NCBI RefSeq assembly: GCF_900766305.1
Contig: NZ_CAAFUZ010000013.1
Coordinates: 1-38,064, forward strand
Length of the DNA: 38,064 bases
Reading direction: 5' to 3'
DNA from: an uncultured Gemella sp.
Lineage (GTDB): Bacteria > Bacillota > Bacilli > Staphylococcales > Gemellaceae
Below are positions 22,608 to 32,258 of this stretch, one piece after another (positions within the stretch are counted from its first letter, which is position 1; every line of letters starts with the position of its first letter). Below the pieces are notes generated by a model that worked only from the letters and a program-made list of their open reading frames with translations, was not told the origin of the DNA and searched no databases. The position numbers and the translations under genes were made by a program.

Positions 22608-23341
22608 TATATTTCTACAATATCTATATTAGCTTTTGTTTTATAAATAACGTCTTTACGTTCAATAAGAATAGTAGCTTTTTCAGATAGTTCTGGATTT
22701 TCTTTGATTTTACTTAGTAATTCACGACTCGGGTTCATTGCTACCGGATTTCCAACACGTCTTAACATGTTGTAATCACCATTGGTATCTCCATATGCAA
22801 AAGATTGATCAAGATCAATGTTATATTCTTCAACTAATCTATCGATAGTTTTGTTTTTGCTATCTGCATCCCACATCGGAACTACTTCACCTGTGAATTT
22901 TTCATCTTCTATTATATATTTACTACCTATAGCTAAAAATGCATGATGCTTTTTACCCATCGCTTCTACAAGGTAGTCAGGACTTCCCGAAATGAAGATG
23001 ATAAGGTGTCCATTTTTCTTGTGTTTTTCTATAATATCTCGTGTGAATTTATAGACACGGTCAGCTTTAAGTTTCATTACTTGTTCAGTCGCGAAATCGA
23101 TATATTTTTTATGAAGACCTGTTATTGCTTGTACATAAGCTTCAGAAACGCCGAAAAGGTAGTTATCATAGTCTTCGAATCTCTTATCCCAGTTGATATA
23201 ACTATCTTTTACACCGTTTAGCCAATATTTTTCGTCTACAACTTCGTATTTTATTAATTTTTTAAAATGTTCTGTCATTAGAGAATCTCTATAAAGAGTT
23301 CCGTCAATATCAAAAAATGCTGCTATCTTTTTTTCTTTCAT
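22607..23341 (-). CDS. HAD-IB family phosphatase
   Basis: The 244-residue cytoplasmic hydrolase has the nucleophile motif FFDIDGTLY (D-x-D near residue 10), motif II in IFISGSPDYL, and motif IV in AYGDTNGDYNML. The cap segment between motifs I and II contains aromatic and charged residues as in the SerB-like HAD-IB group (TIGR01490 type). The exact substrate is unknown. TAGGAGG precedes the ATG. It lies 72 bases downstream of the M3 peptidase gene on the same strand, with a hairpin between them. Confidence 0.85.
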   Translation of the reverse strand: MKEKKIAAFFDIDGTLYRDSLMTEHFKKLIKYEVVDEKYWLNGVKDSYINWDKRFEDYDNYLFGVSEAYVQAITGLHKKYIDFATEQVMKLKADRVYKFTRDIIEKHKKNGHLIIFISGSPDYLVEAMGKKHHAFLAIGSKYIIEDEKFTGEVVPMWDADSKNKTIDRLVEEYNIDLDQSFAYGDTNGDYNMLRRVGNPVAMNPSRELLSKIKENPELSEKATILIERKDVIYKTKANIDIVEI

Positions 23342-23376
23342 ATTTTATCCTCCTAATATTAAAAAATTTACTTTTA

Positions 23377-23413
23377 TATAGTTAAAGACGAGATTTACTC
23401 GTCTTTAACTATA
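23377..23413 (-). terminator. Hairpin between the M3 peptidase and HAD phosphatase genes
   Basis: TATAGTTAAAGACGAG (23377-23392) pairs perfectly with CTCGTCTTTAACTATA (23398-23413). The stem starts immediately after the M3 peptidase stop on the minus strand. The following U-tract is weak, so partial read-through into the HAD gene is possible. Confidence 0.6.
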
Positions 23414-25105
23414 CTAGAATTTTGTTGCATCAACAGAGTCAATGTATTTTCTAAGTTCTGGAACAATATTAGAAATAGTTCCATCTTTGAATGGATTTTC
23501 TAAGTTAGCTTCTTTAACTAACTCTAAGAATGGTTTAGTTCCACCAAGTTTACATAAGTGTAGGTATTCTTTCCATGCATTTTCTCTATTTTCGTTAGCT
23601 TTTTTCCAGAATTGGAAGGCGCAAACTTGAGCTAGAGTGTAGTCGATGTAGTAGAATGGAGCACCGAATAAGTGACCTTGTCTGTAGAAGAATAAACCTT
23701 CATCAAGTTCTGGAATATCTTCATAGTAACGAGATGGTAAGTATTTTCTTTCTATTTCTAACCATTTCATACGACGTTCTTTTGGAGTTAATTCAGGATT
23801 TTCGTATACTTCATGTTGGAATTCATCAACTGTAACACCATATGGCAAGAATTTGATTGATGTTGCCATGTGGTAGTATTTGAATTTCTCAGTTTCATCT
23901 TTAAAGAATAGGTTCATCCAAGGCCAAGTTAGGAATTCCATACTCATTGAGTGGATTTCACAAGCTTCGTATGTTGGCCATACATAATCTGGCATATGAT
24001 GTCTACTTTGGAAAACTTGGAAAGCATGACCTGCTTCATGTGTTAAAACTGTAACGTCATGAGGTGTTTGGTTAAAGTTAGCGAAGATAAATGGTGCTTT
24101 GTAATTTGGAATAAATGTACAATAACCACCACCAGCTTTTCCTGGTTTGGTATCTAAATCTAATAAGTTATTCTCAGTCATAAATGTGAAGAATTCATCA
24201 GTTTCAGGTGATAATTCTTTATACATTGTTTTTGCATAATCAACAAGTGTTGGGCGGTCTCCTTTTGGAGTAGGATTACCTGATTTGAATGTTACACCTT
24301 CATCGTGGAATGAAAGTTTTTCAAGTCCTAGACGCTTAGCTTGAGCTTTTTTAAGTTCTTCAACAACAGGTACGATTTCCTCAAAAATTTGTTTTCTGTA
24401 GTTTGCTACATCTTTTGCATTGTAGTCTGTTCTACGTAAGCGTAGGTAAGCAACTTCTACGAAGTTTTCGAAACCAAGTTTTTTTGCGATACGTGTACGA
24501 ACTTTAATCATACGGTCATAGATGCTATCGTATTGTTCTAAGTTTTCTTTAAAGAATCTAGCTACCGCTTGGTTTGCTAATAGACGAGTCTCACGGTTAG
24601 CATCTTGTGTATATTTAGCCATACCACTTAAGTTATGTTCTCCACCATCAAATGGAATTTTAGCACTTGAAGTTAGTTTTGTATATTCTGATGAAAGTTT
24701 GTTTTCTTCTTTTAAATCTTCAATGATTTCATCGCTAAATACTTTTAGAGAAGTTTCAATTAGATTGAAGTAGTGTTCTCCAATTTCTTTTTTTAGTTCT
24801 TCTTTGAATTTTGAATTGAACATAGCCTCATCGAATTTACTGTAAAGAGAATCTAATTCAGGACCAAATTCGTCCCAGAATTCTTGTTCAGCTTCATAGA
24901 ATTTATCAGTTGTGTCAATTGTTACACGAATCTCTGATAATTGTGCCATTGTACTTACGTTATCACGAAGTTCATTATATTCCTTGAAAATTTCTAGTGT
25001 CTCTTTAGCGCTATTTGCAGAGTTTAGTCTTTCCACTAATGCTGCTAATTGTTCTTTTAATTGATCTGTATTTGGTCTTGTATATTGGTAATTTTCAAAA
25101 GTCAT
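23414..25105 (-). CDS. M3-family oligoendopeptidase
   Basis: This cytoplasmic zinc metallopeptidase of 563 residues cleaves short peptides, by family. The HExxH site is LTHEAGHAFQ, and the third ligand glutamate lies downstream in SMSMEFLTWPW. The N-terminal helical region and the tail (HLCKLGGTKPFLELVKEANLENPF) are typical of the PepF-like M3 group that is shorter than classical PepF of about 600 residues. AGGAGGGT precedes the ATG. It may be co-transcribed with the HAD phosphatase, but no shared function is evident. Confidence 0.9.
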   Translation of the reverse strand: MTFENYQYTRPNTDQLKEQLAALVERLNSANSAKETLEIFKEYNELRDNVSTMAQLSEIRVTIDTTDKFYEAEQEFWDEFGPELDSLYSKFDEAMFNSKFKEELKKEIGEHYFNLIETSLKVFSDEIIEDLKEENKLSSEYTKLTSSAKIPFDGGEHNLSGMAKYTQDANRETRLLANQAVARFFKENLEQYDSIYDRMIKVRTRIAKKLGFENFVEVAYLRLRRTDYNAKDVANYRKQIFEEIVPVVEELKKAQAKRLGLEKLSFHDEGVTFKSGNPTPKGDRPTLVDYAKTMYKELSPETDEFFTFMTENNLLDLDTKPGKAGGGYCTFIPNYKAPFIFANFNQTPHDVTVLTHEAGHAFQVFQSRHHMPDYVWPTYEACEIHSMSMEFLTWPWMNLFFKDETEKFKYYHMATSIKFLPYGVTVDEFQHEVYENPELTPKERRMKWLEIERKYLPSRYYEDIPELDEGLFFYRQGHLFGAPFYYIDYTLAQVCAFQFWKKANENRENAWKEYLHLCKLGGTKPFLELVKEANLENPFKDGTISNIVPELRKYIDSVDATKF

Positions 25106-25277
25106 AATACACCCTCCTAAAAATTTATTTATAAATTATCAATAATACTATGATAACATGAAATAAATAAAAATACAAAAATAACTTTCAGAAAACTTTT
25201 TAATATAGAAAGAAAATTATTGTGATATTTTGTGTGAAATTAATATTAAAATACTGTAAATAAGGAAACTTTGACCT

Positions 25278-25306
25278 TTGACATTCTTGTTTATTTATGA
25301 AATAAT
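25278..25306 (+). promoter_or_regulatory. Promoter of def
   Basis: TTGACA (25278-25283) is followed after 17 bases by AATAAT (25301-25306), about 55 bases upstream of the def start. Confidence 0.6.
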
Positions 25307-25359
25307 TAAGTATGTACGAAGATACCGTAATAAATAATTAGAAATAAAGGAGAAAAGAT

Positions 25360-25914
25360 TTGATTACAACTAAAGATATAATTATTGATCCACACGCAAC
25401 ACTTAGAGCACGTGCTGAAGAAGTAAAAAGTCCGATTTCAGACGAAGACAAAGCAGTTTTACGTGGATTATTAGAGTATGTTATTGCTTCACAAGATGAT
25501 GAAAAAGCAGAAAAATTAGGACTAAAACCTGGAATAGGGTTAGCTGCACCGCAAATCAATGTTTCAAAAAGAATGATTGCAGTGCACATTCCAGATGAGG
25601 AGTTCCCAGAAGACACAGTTTCTTATGCACTATACAATCCAAAAATCATCTCAAATTCAGCAGCAAAATGTTACTTAGCTGGTGGAGAAGGGTGTTTATC
25701 TGTAGATAAAGATATCAAGGGATATGTTCCTCGTTATTCAAAAATTAAAGTAGTTGGTTATAATGAAAATGATGAGAAAGTTACTTTAACTTTAACAGAT
25801 TTACCAGCAATTTGTTTCCAACACGAAATAGATCACTTAAATGGAGTTATGTTCTACGATCATATTAATAAAGAAAATCCATTTGATGTTCCAGCAGAAT
25901 ACGAAAAACTATAA
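25360..25914 (+). CDS. def: Peptide deformylase
   Basis: Deformylase removes the formyl group from nascent proteins. The 184-residue protein has the three conserved motifs GIGLAAPQ (58-65), EGCLS (110-114, metal-binding C112) and QHEIDH (154-159, with H155, E156, H159). The insertion before motif 2 and the hydrophobic C-terminal region mark it as a type 2 deformylase typical of Firmicutes. The start is TTG, supported by AAAGGAG eight bases upstream and by alignment with family N-termini. It is a single-gene unit. Confidence 0.96.
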   Translation: MITTKDIIIDPHATLRARAEEVKSPISDEDKAVLRGLLEYVIASQDDEKAEKLGLKPGIGLAAPQINVSKRMIAVHIPDEEFPEDTVSYALYNPKIISNSAAKCYLAGGEGCLSVDKDIKGYVPRYSKIKVVGYNENDEKVTLTLTDLPAICFQHEIDHLNGVMFYDHINKENPFDVPAEYEKL

Positions 25915-25924
25915 TAACAAAGAG

Positions 25925-25950
25925 CGATACAAATTTGTATCGTTTTTTTT
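25925..25950 (+). terminator. Terminator of def
   Basis: CGATACAAATTTGTATCG (25925-25942) is a perfect palindrome followed by eight T residues. Confidence 0.88.
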
Positions 25951-25971
25951 GTTTTTATTGGTTTTAAACTG

Positions 25972-25980
25972 TGGTATAAT
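25972..25980 (+). promoter_or_regulatory. Extended -10 promoter of the first DUF1307 lipoprotein gene
   Basis: TGG directly precedes TATAAT (25975-25980), an extended -10 element 33 bases ahead of the ATG. No good -35 was seen. Confidence 0.5.
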
Positions 25981-26012
25981 ATTGTTATCTAAAGGATAGG
26001 AGAGTTTATAAA

Positions 26013-26447
26013 ATGAAAAAGATATTACAAATTATATCAGTTTTTTTATTAGTATTTTTAGTAGGATGTTCTGAAAAAGAAGGTAGTAAGGTTTATGTTA
26101 AGAAACAACCTGGTGTACAAATGGAAATTACACTTTACTATAAAGGTGATGTTGTAACAAGACAAACAGCAAAAAATATTATTACTTATTCTGAATTAGG
26201 ACTAACTAAAGAAACCTTTAAAAAACAAGCGGAGAAACTAGGAGAAAAGTTCAAAGGTATAAAAGGTTTAGAAGACAAGGTTGATTATCAAGATAAATTT
26301 GCTATAGAAACTGTAACAGTTGATTATTCTGTAGCTGATATTAATGAATTAAAAGGTCTTCCATGGCCAAGTTCTGGAGATAAAAAAGTAAGTCTGAAGA
26401 AAACAGAAGAAAAACTTATAGAAGAAAGATTTGATGAGAAAAAATAA
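26013..26447 (+). CDS. DUF1307 (YehR-like) lipoprotein, copy 1
   Basis: This secreted lipoprotein of 144 residues has a signal peptide ending in the lipobox FLVGC (cysteine near 19). The mature part contains the family pattern ITLYYKGDVVTRQTAKN and a late VDYSVADINEL strand, as in YehR/DUF1307 lipoproteins of firmicutes and enterics. The function of the family is unknown. AGGAGA precedes the ATG. A diverged paralogue lies at 27767 on the opposite strand, with prfB between them. Confidence 0.82.
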   Translation: MKKILQIISVFLLVFLVGCSEKEGSKVYVKKQPGVQMEITLYYKGDVVTRQTAKNIITYSELGLTKETFKKQAEKLGEKFKGIKGLEDKVDYQDKFAIETVTVDYSVADINELKGLPWPSSGDKKVSLKKTEEKLIEERFDEKK

Positions 26448-26455
26448 AAAATAAT

Positions 26456-26490
26456 AGACCTATCGGTACACACCGGTAGGTCCATTTTTC
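26456..26490. terminator. Bidirectional terminator between DUF1307 copy 1 and prfB
   Basis: GACCTATCGG and CCGGTAGGTC form a stem with a short ACACA loop, followed by ATTTTTC. It sits against the prfB stop on the minus strand and serves both converging genes. Confidence 0.8.
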
Positions 26491-27608
26491 TATAATATCT
26501 CTTTTTCTTTCATATTGTAATGTAGATAAGCATCGATAAAGTCAATTATCTCACCATCCATTACTTTATCTACTGTAGATACTTCATAGTTTGTTCTGTG
26601 ATCTTTTACCATTGTATATGGAGTAAATACATAAGAACGAATTTGTGATCCCCAACCGATATCCTTTTGTTCACCACGAATTGCTGCTAATTCTTTTTCT
26701 TTTTCTTCTATTTCACGTTGATATAGTTTTGATTTTAAATTTTTCATCGCAGCATCTCTATTTTGTATTTGACTACGTTCAGATTGTGATTGAACGACAA
26801 TACCAGTAGGAAGGTGAGTGATACGAACTGCTGAATCTGTAGTGTTAATGTGCTGTCCACCGGCTCCTTGAGCTCTGTAAGTGTCTATTTTTAAGTCTTC
26901 ATTATTAATTTCAATGTTAATCTCATCATCATTAAATTCTGGAATTACATCTATTGAAGCGAACGATGTATGTCTTTTTCCAGATGGGTCAAAAGGTGAG
27001 ATACGAACAACTCGGTGAACACCTTTTTCTCCTTTTAATAATCCATATGCAAAGTCACCTTCAATTTTTATAGTTGCTGATTTAACTCCAGTGATATCAC
27101 CAGATTGATAGTTTAAATAGCTGTATTTTAATCCTTGTTTTGTAAAGAATCTTTCATACATACGTAACATTAATTCTGACCAGTCTGTAGCATCAGTTCC
27201 ACCAGCCCCGGCATGTATTTCTAGTATAGCAGTGTTGTTATCATATTCTTCCGAGAATAATAATCTAAAGCTAAAATCTTCAACACTTGATTTTAGATTG
27301 ACTACTGTTTCTAGTAAATCTTGATAAATTTCTTCATCATCTTCATCTTTTAGAAATTCAACCATCTCTTCAGAGTGCTCCAAATAGTCTATCATTTCAC
27401 TAAATTCATCAAGTTCTTTTTTTATACTTTTTGATTCGGTAACTAGTAGACTAGCTGCTTCACTATCATTCCAAAAATCAGCCTCTAGCATCATATTTTC
27501 AATTTCAGCAACTCGTTCAGTTTTATCTTCTATTTTTAGTGAAGTTTTAAATTCCGTTATTCTTTTGTTAATTTCTTCGAGTTCTTTTCTAAGTTCAATA
27601 AGTTCCAA
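26490..27608 (-). CDS. prfB: Peptide chain release factor 2 without a programmed frameshift
   Basis: RF2 ends translation at UGA and UAA. The 372-residue protein has the stop-codon reading motif SPF (in RISPFDPSGKRH) and the catalytic GGQ in GAGGQHINTTDSAVRITH. In most bacteria the N-terminal coding region carries an in-frame UGA after about 25 codons and needs a +1 shift. Here the corresponding place reads TSLKIEDK without interruption, so the gene is one continuous frame and the usual UGA-dependent autoregulation is absent. The ATG has only a modest GAGGTAAAAAT site. It is flanked by two DUF1307 lipoprotein genes. Confidence 0.95.
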   Translation of the reverse strand: MELIELRKELEEINKRITEFKTSLKIEDKTERVAEIENMMLEADFWNDSEAASLLVTESKSIKKELDEFSEMIDYLEHSEEMVEFLKDEDDEEIYQDLLETVVNLKSSVEDFSFRLLFSEEYDNNTAILEIHAGAGGTDATDWSELMLRMYERFFTKQGLKYSYLNYQSGDITGVKSATIKIEGDFAYGLLKGEKGVHRVVRISPFDPSGKRHTSFASIDVIPEFNDDEINIEINNEDLKIDTYRAQGAGGQHINTTDSAVRITHLPTGIVVQSQSERSQIQNRDAAMKNLKSKLYQREIEEKEKELAAIRGEQKDIGWGSQIRSYVFTPYTMVKDHRTNYEVSTVDKVMDGEIIDFIDAYLHYNMKEKEIL

Positions 27609-27642
27609 AATTTTTACCTCTATTAACTTCTTTCGTTTACTT

Positions 27643-27671
27643 ATTATACAAGAATTTTATTGAAGATACAA
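27643..27671 (-). promoter_or_regulatory. Promoter of prfB
   Basis: On the minus strand TTGTAT (27671-27666) is followed after 17 bases by TATAAT (27648-27643), about 35 bases ahead of the ATG. Confidence 0.55.
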
Positions 27672-27708
27672 GGAAGGTAGGAGAAATCACTCTATATTTT
27701 ATAAGAAA

Positions 27709-27754
27709 AAAGTGTTTATCAGCAAGATTAAAAGTCCTAACTGATGAACACTTT
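27709..27754 (-). terminator. Terminator of DUF1307 copy 2
   Basis: AAAGTGTTTATCAG (27709-27722) pairs with CTGATGAACACTTT (27741-27754) with one mismatch. On the minus strand it follows the gene's stop and ends in a T-run. Confidence 0.75.
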
Positions 27755-27766
27755 ATTTATTAGAAA

Positions 27767-28210
27767 TTATTTTTTCTCTATAGCACCATTTTTCTTAAGG
27801 TTTTCTTCTATGTAGCTTAGTTTTCTTTCTTCATCTAAAGAAGATGTTTTGAAATGCAAGCGATCCTTATCTTTTTCGAAGTTTATTTTAGTAAAATCTA
27901 AATCCCAAGTAATAACTACTTTTCCATCTTTCTTTTCAATAGTGTAAGAAAGTCCATCGATATCTTTATTCTCTTGGTCGATAGATGTCTTTATACTATT
28001 GTAGGCTGCTTCTTCATCAGTTCCTAGATCAGTGATATTAGAAATAGTTTTTAATTTATTAACAACCTCTCCTTTATAAGTTAATGTTGTTTCATTTTCT
28101 TGATTATTTCCATATTTTGTAATAAATACTTTTGTTTTTTCACTACTGCATGCTGTTAGTATAAGTAGAGAAGATAAAAGTATAGTGCAAAGTCTAAATA
28201 TTTTCTTCAT
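27767..28210 (-). CDS. DUF1307 (YehR-like) lipoprotein, copy 2
   Basis: This 147-residue lipoprotein has the lipobox ILTAC (cysteine near 21). The mature part contains ETTLTYKGEVVNKLKTISNITDLG and a closing DEERKLSYIEENLKK, collinear with copy 1 at 26013 but clearly diverged. Both copies share TLTYKG/TLYYKG strands and the same overall length. The function is unknown. AAAGGAG lies upstream of the ATG. Confidence 0.82.
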   Translation of the reverse strand: MKKIFRLCTILLSSLLILTACSSEKTKVFITKYGNNQENETTLTYKGEVVNKLKTISNITDLGTDEEAAYNSIKTSIDQENKDIDGLSYTIEKKDGKVVITWDLDFTKINFEKDKDRLHFKTSSLDEERKLSYIEENLKKNGAIEKK

Positions 28211-28243
28211 TATAAAAAACTCCTTTTCTATTGATTAACCTTT

Positions 28244-28252
28244 ATTATATCA
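28244..28252 (-). promoter_or_regulatory. Extended -10 promoter of DUF1307 copy 2
   Basis: On the minus strand TGA precedes TATAAT (28249-28244). A weak TTCAAA -35 lies 18 bases further upstream. Confidence 0.5.
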
Positions 28253-28366
28253 TAAGTGATGAGAATTTTTGAAGGGTGTTCTTCTTATTATTTGTTTCAA
28301 TATAAACTTTTTAAGACTCATTTAAAACATGGTATTGCAAGGTTTTTCTTACATGGAAAACAGAAA

Positions 28367-28383
28367 GGTCAAAATAAGTCAAA
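28367..28383 (+). promoter_or_regulatory. CtsR operator 1 of the hrcA operon
   Basis: GGTCAAA-ATA-AGTCAAA (28367-28383) fits the CtsR heptad direct repeat (RGTCAAA-NAN-RGTCAAA). It lies just upstream of the -35. Confidence 0.9.
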
Positions 28384-28401
28384 AATATTTTAAAAAATCT
28401 A

Positions 28402-28430
28402 TTGACTTATTTTGACCTTAATGATATTAT
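28402..28430 (+). promoter_or_regulatory. Promoter of hrcA-grpE-dnaK-dnaJ with overlapping inverted CtsR operator 2
   Basis: TTGACT (28402-28407) is followed after 17 bases by TATTAT (28425-28430), with TGA just upstream of the -10. The sequence TTGACTTATTTTGACC (28402-28417) is the exact reverse complement of 28367-28382, so a second CtsR box in the opposite orientation covers the -35. Confidence 0.85.
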
Positions 28431-28441
28431 TATATATGTGA

Positions 28442-28468
28442 TTAGCAGTCAGATAGTTAGAGTGCTAA
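28442..28468 (+). promoter_or_regulatory. CIRCE element (HrcA operator)
   Basis: TTAGCAGTC-N9-GAGTGCTAA (28442-28468) matches the CIRCE consensus with a single change (G for C in the left arm). It lies just after the -10, where HrcA binding would block transcription. Confidence 0.95.
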
Positions 28469-28497
28469 AACACAAAATTGGAGAATAGGTGATGACG

Positions 28498-29505
28498 ATG
28501 TTAATAGATAGACAAGTACTCATTCTTCAATCTATAGTCGAAAATTTTATTACGACTAATCAACCTGTAGGTTCTAAGCAAATTGCTCAAAATATTGATT
28601 TCAGTTCGGCAACGATAAGAAATGATATGAGTAAATTAGAAAAAGAAGGGTTGATTAAAAAGACTCATATTTCATCAGGTAGAGTACCTTCGGAAAAAGG
28701 TTATCGCTATTATGTAGATTACATAAAAAAAGATTATGAATTATCAAATAGTGAGAATGAAAAACTTAAACAACTCTCTGGTGGTGATATAGTATCGGAA
28801 AATAACTATTTAGAAAAGAATGCAATAGTCCTATCAGACTTAACGGATTGTACGGCGGTCATATTAGCTCCGACAAAAACGGATAGGCGCATTAATAAGA
28901 TAGAGGTTATTCTTCTAAGTAGTCGTAGTATTCTCGTTATATTAGTAACAAACATAGGAGAAGTATTCCAACAAAACTATAAACTTGATGCGGATTTCAC
29001 TGCAGAAGATATAGCGGAGATTAATAAACTTCTTCAAAGTTACTTCTATGATGTGGATATGGCAACAGCTCACGTAATGATTCACGGTGAGTTAGAAAAA
29101 TATCTAAAGAATAAAGTTAACAACTACGATATGATAGTGGTAGCTTTAAATAGATTGTTGCAGAATAAAATTAAAAAGACTGTAGCATTAGGGGGTAAGT
29201 ACAATTTACTTAAACAACCCGATATAGACAATGTAGAAAAATTAAAAGAAGTAGTATCGCTCTTAGAAGATGATAAGATAGTCGAGCTTCTAGATAATAA
29301 TGAAGTAACAGACAAACCATCTATTAAAATAGGAACTGAGCTTAAGCTTGGGAATATAGATGATCTTTCGTTAGTGTCTAGTAGTTATAACACATCTAAA
29401 GGTCAAGGTGTAATAGCCGTGTTTGGACCAAAGAGAATGGACTATTCAAAAATCATGACACTTATAGCTTGTGTTCGTGATAATTTAAATAATAATTTGA
29501 AATAA
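28498..29505 (+). CDS. hrcA: Heat-inducible transcription repressor HrcA
   Basis: HrcA binds CIRCE and represses class I heat-shock genes, with activity supported by GroEL. The protein has an N-terminal winged helix-turn-helix (about 1-75, with QPVGSKQIAQNIDFSSATIRNDMSKLE and the SSGRVPSEKGYRYYVD signature) and a C-terminal GAF-like domain. From the ATG at 28498 it has 335 residues and starts MLIDRQ, which matches family N-termini; AGGTGA lies five bases upstream. In-frame GTG 28489 and ATG 28492 are alternatives that add two or three residues. It heads hrcA-grpE-dnaK-dnaJ and is itself behind CIRCE, so it is autoregulated. Confidence 0.95.
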   Translation: MLIDRQVLILQSIVENFITTNQPVGSKQIAQNIDFSSATIRNDMSKLEKEGLIKKTHISSGRVPSEKGYRYYVDYIKKDYELSNSENEKLKQLSGGDIVSENNYLEKNAIVLSDLTDCTAVILAPTKTDRRINKIEVILLSSRSILVILVTNIGEVFQQNYKLDADFTAEDIAEINKLLQSYFYDVDMATAHVMIHGELEKYLKNKVNNYDMIVVALNRLLQNKIKKTVALGGKYNLLKQPDIDNVEKLKEVVSLLEDDKIVELLDNNEVTDKPSIKIGTELKLGNIDDLSLVSSSYNTSKGQGVIAVFGPKRMDYSKIMTLIACVRDNLNNNLK

Positions 29506-29518
29506 TTAGGAGGTAGAG

Positions 29519-30091
29519 ATGGCTACTGAAGAACAAAAAGAAACTCTACAAGAAGAAGTAACAACAGAAGAAACTGTTGAGACTGAAGAAACGACAGATT
29601 TAAAAGAAGAAGTAGTTGAAAAAACTGCTGAAGAATTACTACAAGAACAAATTGAAAAACTGCAAGAAGAAGTAAAAGCTTCAGAAGATAAATACTTACG
29701 ACTTTATGCAGAGTTTGAAAACTTTAAACGACGTAAAAATCAAGAAATTGACACTATAAATGCTTATAAGAGTCAAAAAGTGATTACAGAAATCTTACCA
29801 AGTTTGGATAACCTAGAACGCGCTTTACAAGTTGAATCAACTAATGAAGAAGTACAAACGGTTCTTAAAGGTGTACAAATGGTATACGAAGGATTACAAG
29901 CAGCGCTTAAATCAGAAGGTGTTGAACTAGTAGAAACTGAAAATGCTCAGTTCGATCCAAACTTCCACCATGCAGTAATGCAAGGAGAAGAAAGTGACAA
30001 AGAGAGCGGAGTAATCTTAGATACATTCCAAAAAGGTTACAAACTAAAAGATAGAGTAATCAGGCCAGCAATGGTTAAGGTGAACTCGTAA
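29519..30091 (+). CDS. grpE: Nucleotide exchange factor GrpE
   Basis: GrpE dimers release ADP from DnaK. The 190-residue protein has a Glu/Thr-rich acidic N-terminus (1-40), a long coiled-coil helix (about 42-95, with YLRLYAEFENFKRRK), and a C-terminal beta domain with the signature FDPNFHHAVMQGEE and GYKLKDRVIRPAMVKV. GGAGG precedes the ATG, 13 bases after the hrcA stop. The gap to dnaK is unusually long (267 bases) and contains an imperfect tandem repeat. Confidence 0.96.
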   Translation: MATEEQKETLQEEVTTEETVETEETTDLKEEVVEKTAEELLQEQIEKLQEEVKASEDKYLRLYAEFENFKRRKNQEIDTINAYKSQKVITEILPSLDNLERALQVESTNEEVQTVLKGVQMVYEGLQAALKSEGVELVETENAQFDPNFHHAVMQGEESDKESGVILDTFQKGYKLKDRVIRPAMVKVNS

Positions 30092-30164
30092 TTATTAATC
30101 CTTAGTTTTTTCGAATCTAGAAGGTGAAGAAAAAAGTTAGGAGTAAGAATCGCACAGCTACACC

Positions 30165-30262
30165 AAGAATGAGGAACGAAGTGACGAAGTGATTGGTATG
30201 TAGCCACTGCGTCAAAGAATAAGGAACGCAGAGACGAAATAATTTAAAAATATCGACTGCGC
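30165..30262 (+). repeat. Imperfect 50 bp tandem repeat between grpE and dnaK
   Basis: Two units with a 50-base period (30165-30212 and 30215-30262) share AAGAATRAGGAACG, GACGAA and a terminal ACTGCG. The stretch is locally richer in G+C than the surrounding spacer and has no convincing reading frame. A weaker third relative may lie at about 30120-30164. The remaining spacer before dnaK is A/T-rich with no clear promoter. Confidence 0.65.
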
Positions 30263-30322
30263 AAGTAAAAGTAACATTAGACTTTGTTAGAGTGAATAGA
30301 TCATTTTAACAAATAAATTTGA

Positions 30323-32182
<1,860 letters not shown>

Positions 32183-32197
32183 TTAAATAAATAGTCC

Positions 32198-32227
32198 AAG
32201 GGCTGGTAGCGTTATGCGCTAGCCCTT
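32198..32227 (+). terminator. Intercistronic hairpin between dnaK and dnaJ
   Basis: AAGGGC (32198-32203) pairs with GCCCTT (32222-32227), with an inner TAGCG/CGCTA stem. The following TGTTAAAT is not a strong U-tract, so it is more likely a partial terminator or mRNA-stabilising structure that lowers dnaJ relative to dnaK. Confidence 0.65.
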
Positions 32228-32258
32228 TGTTAAATAATTAATTATAGGAGAGATTAAG

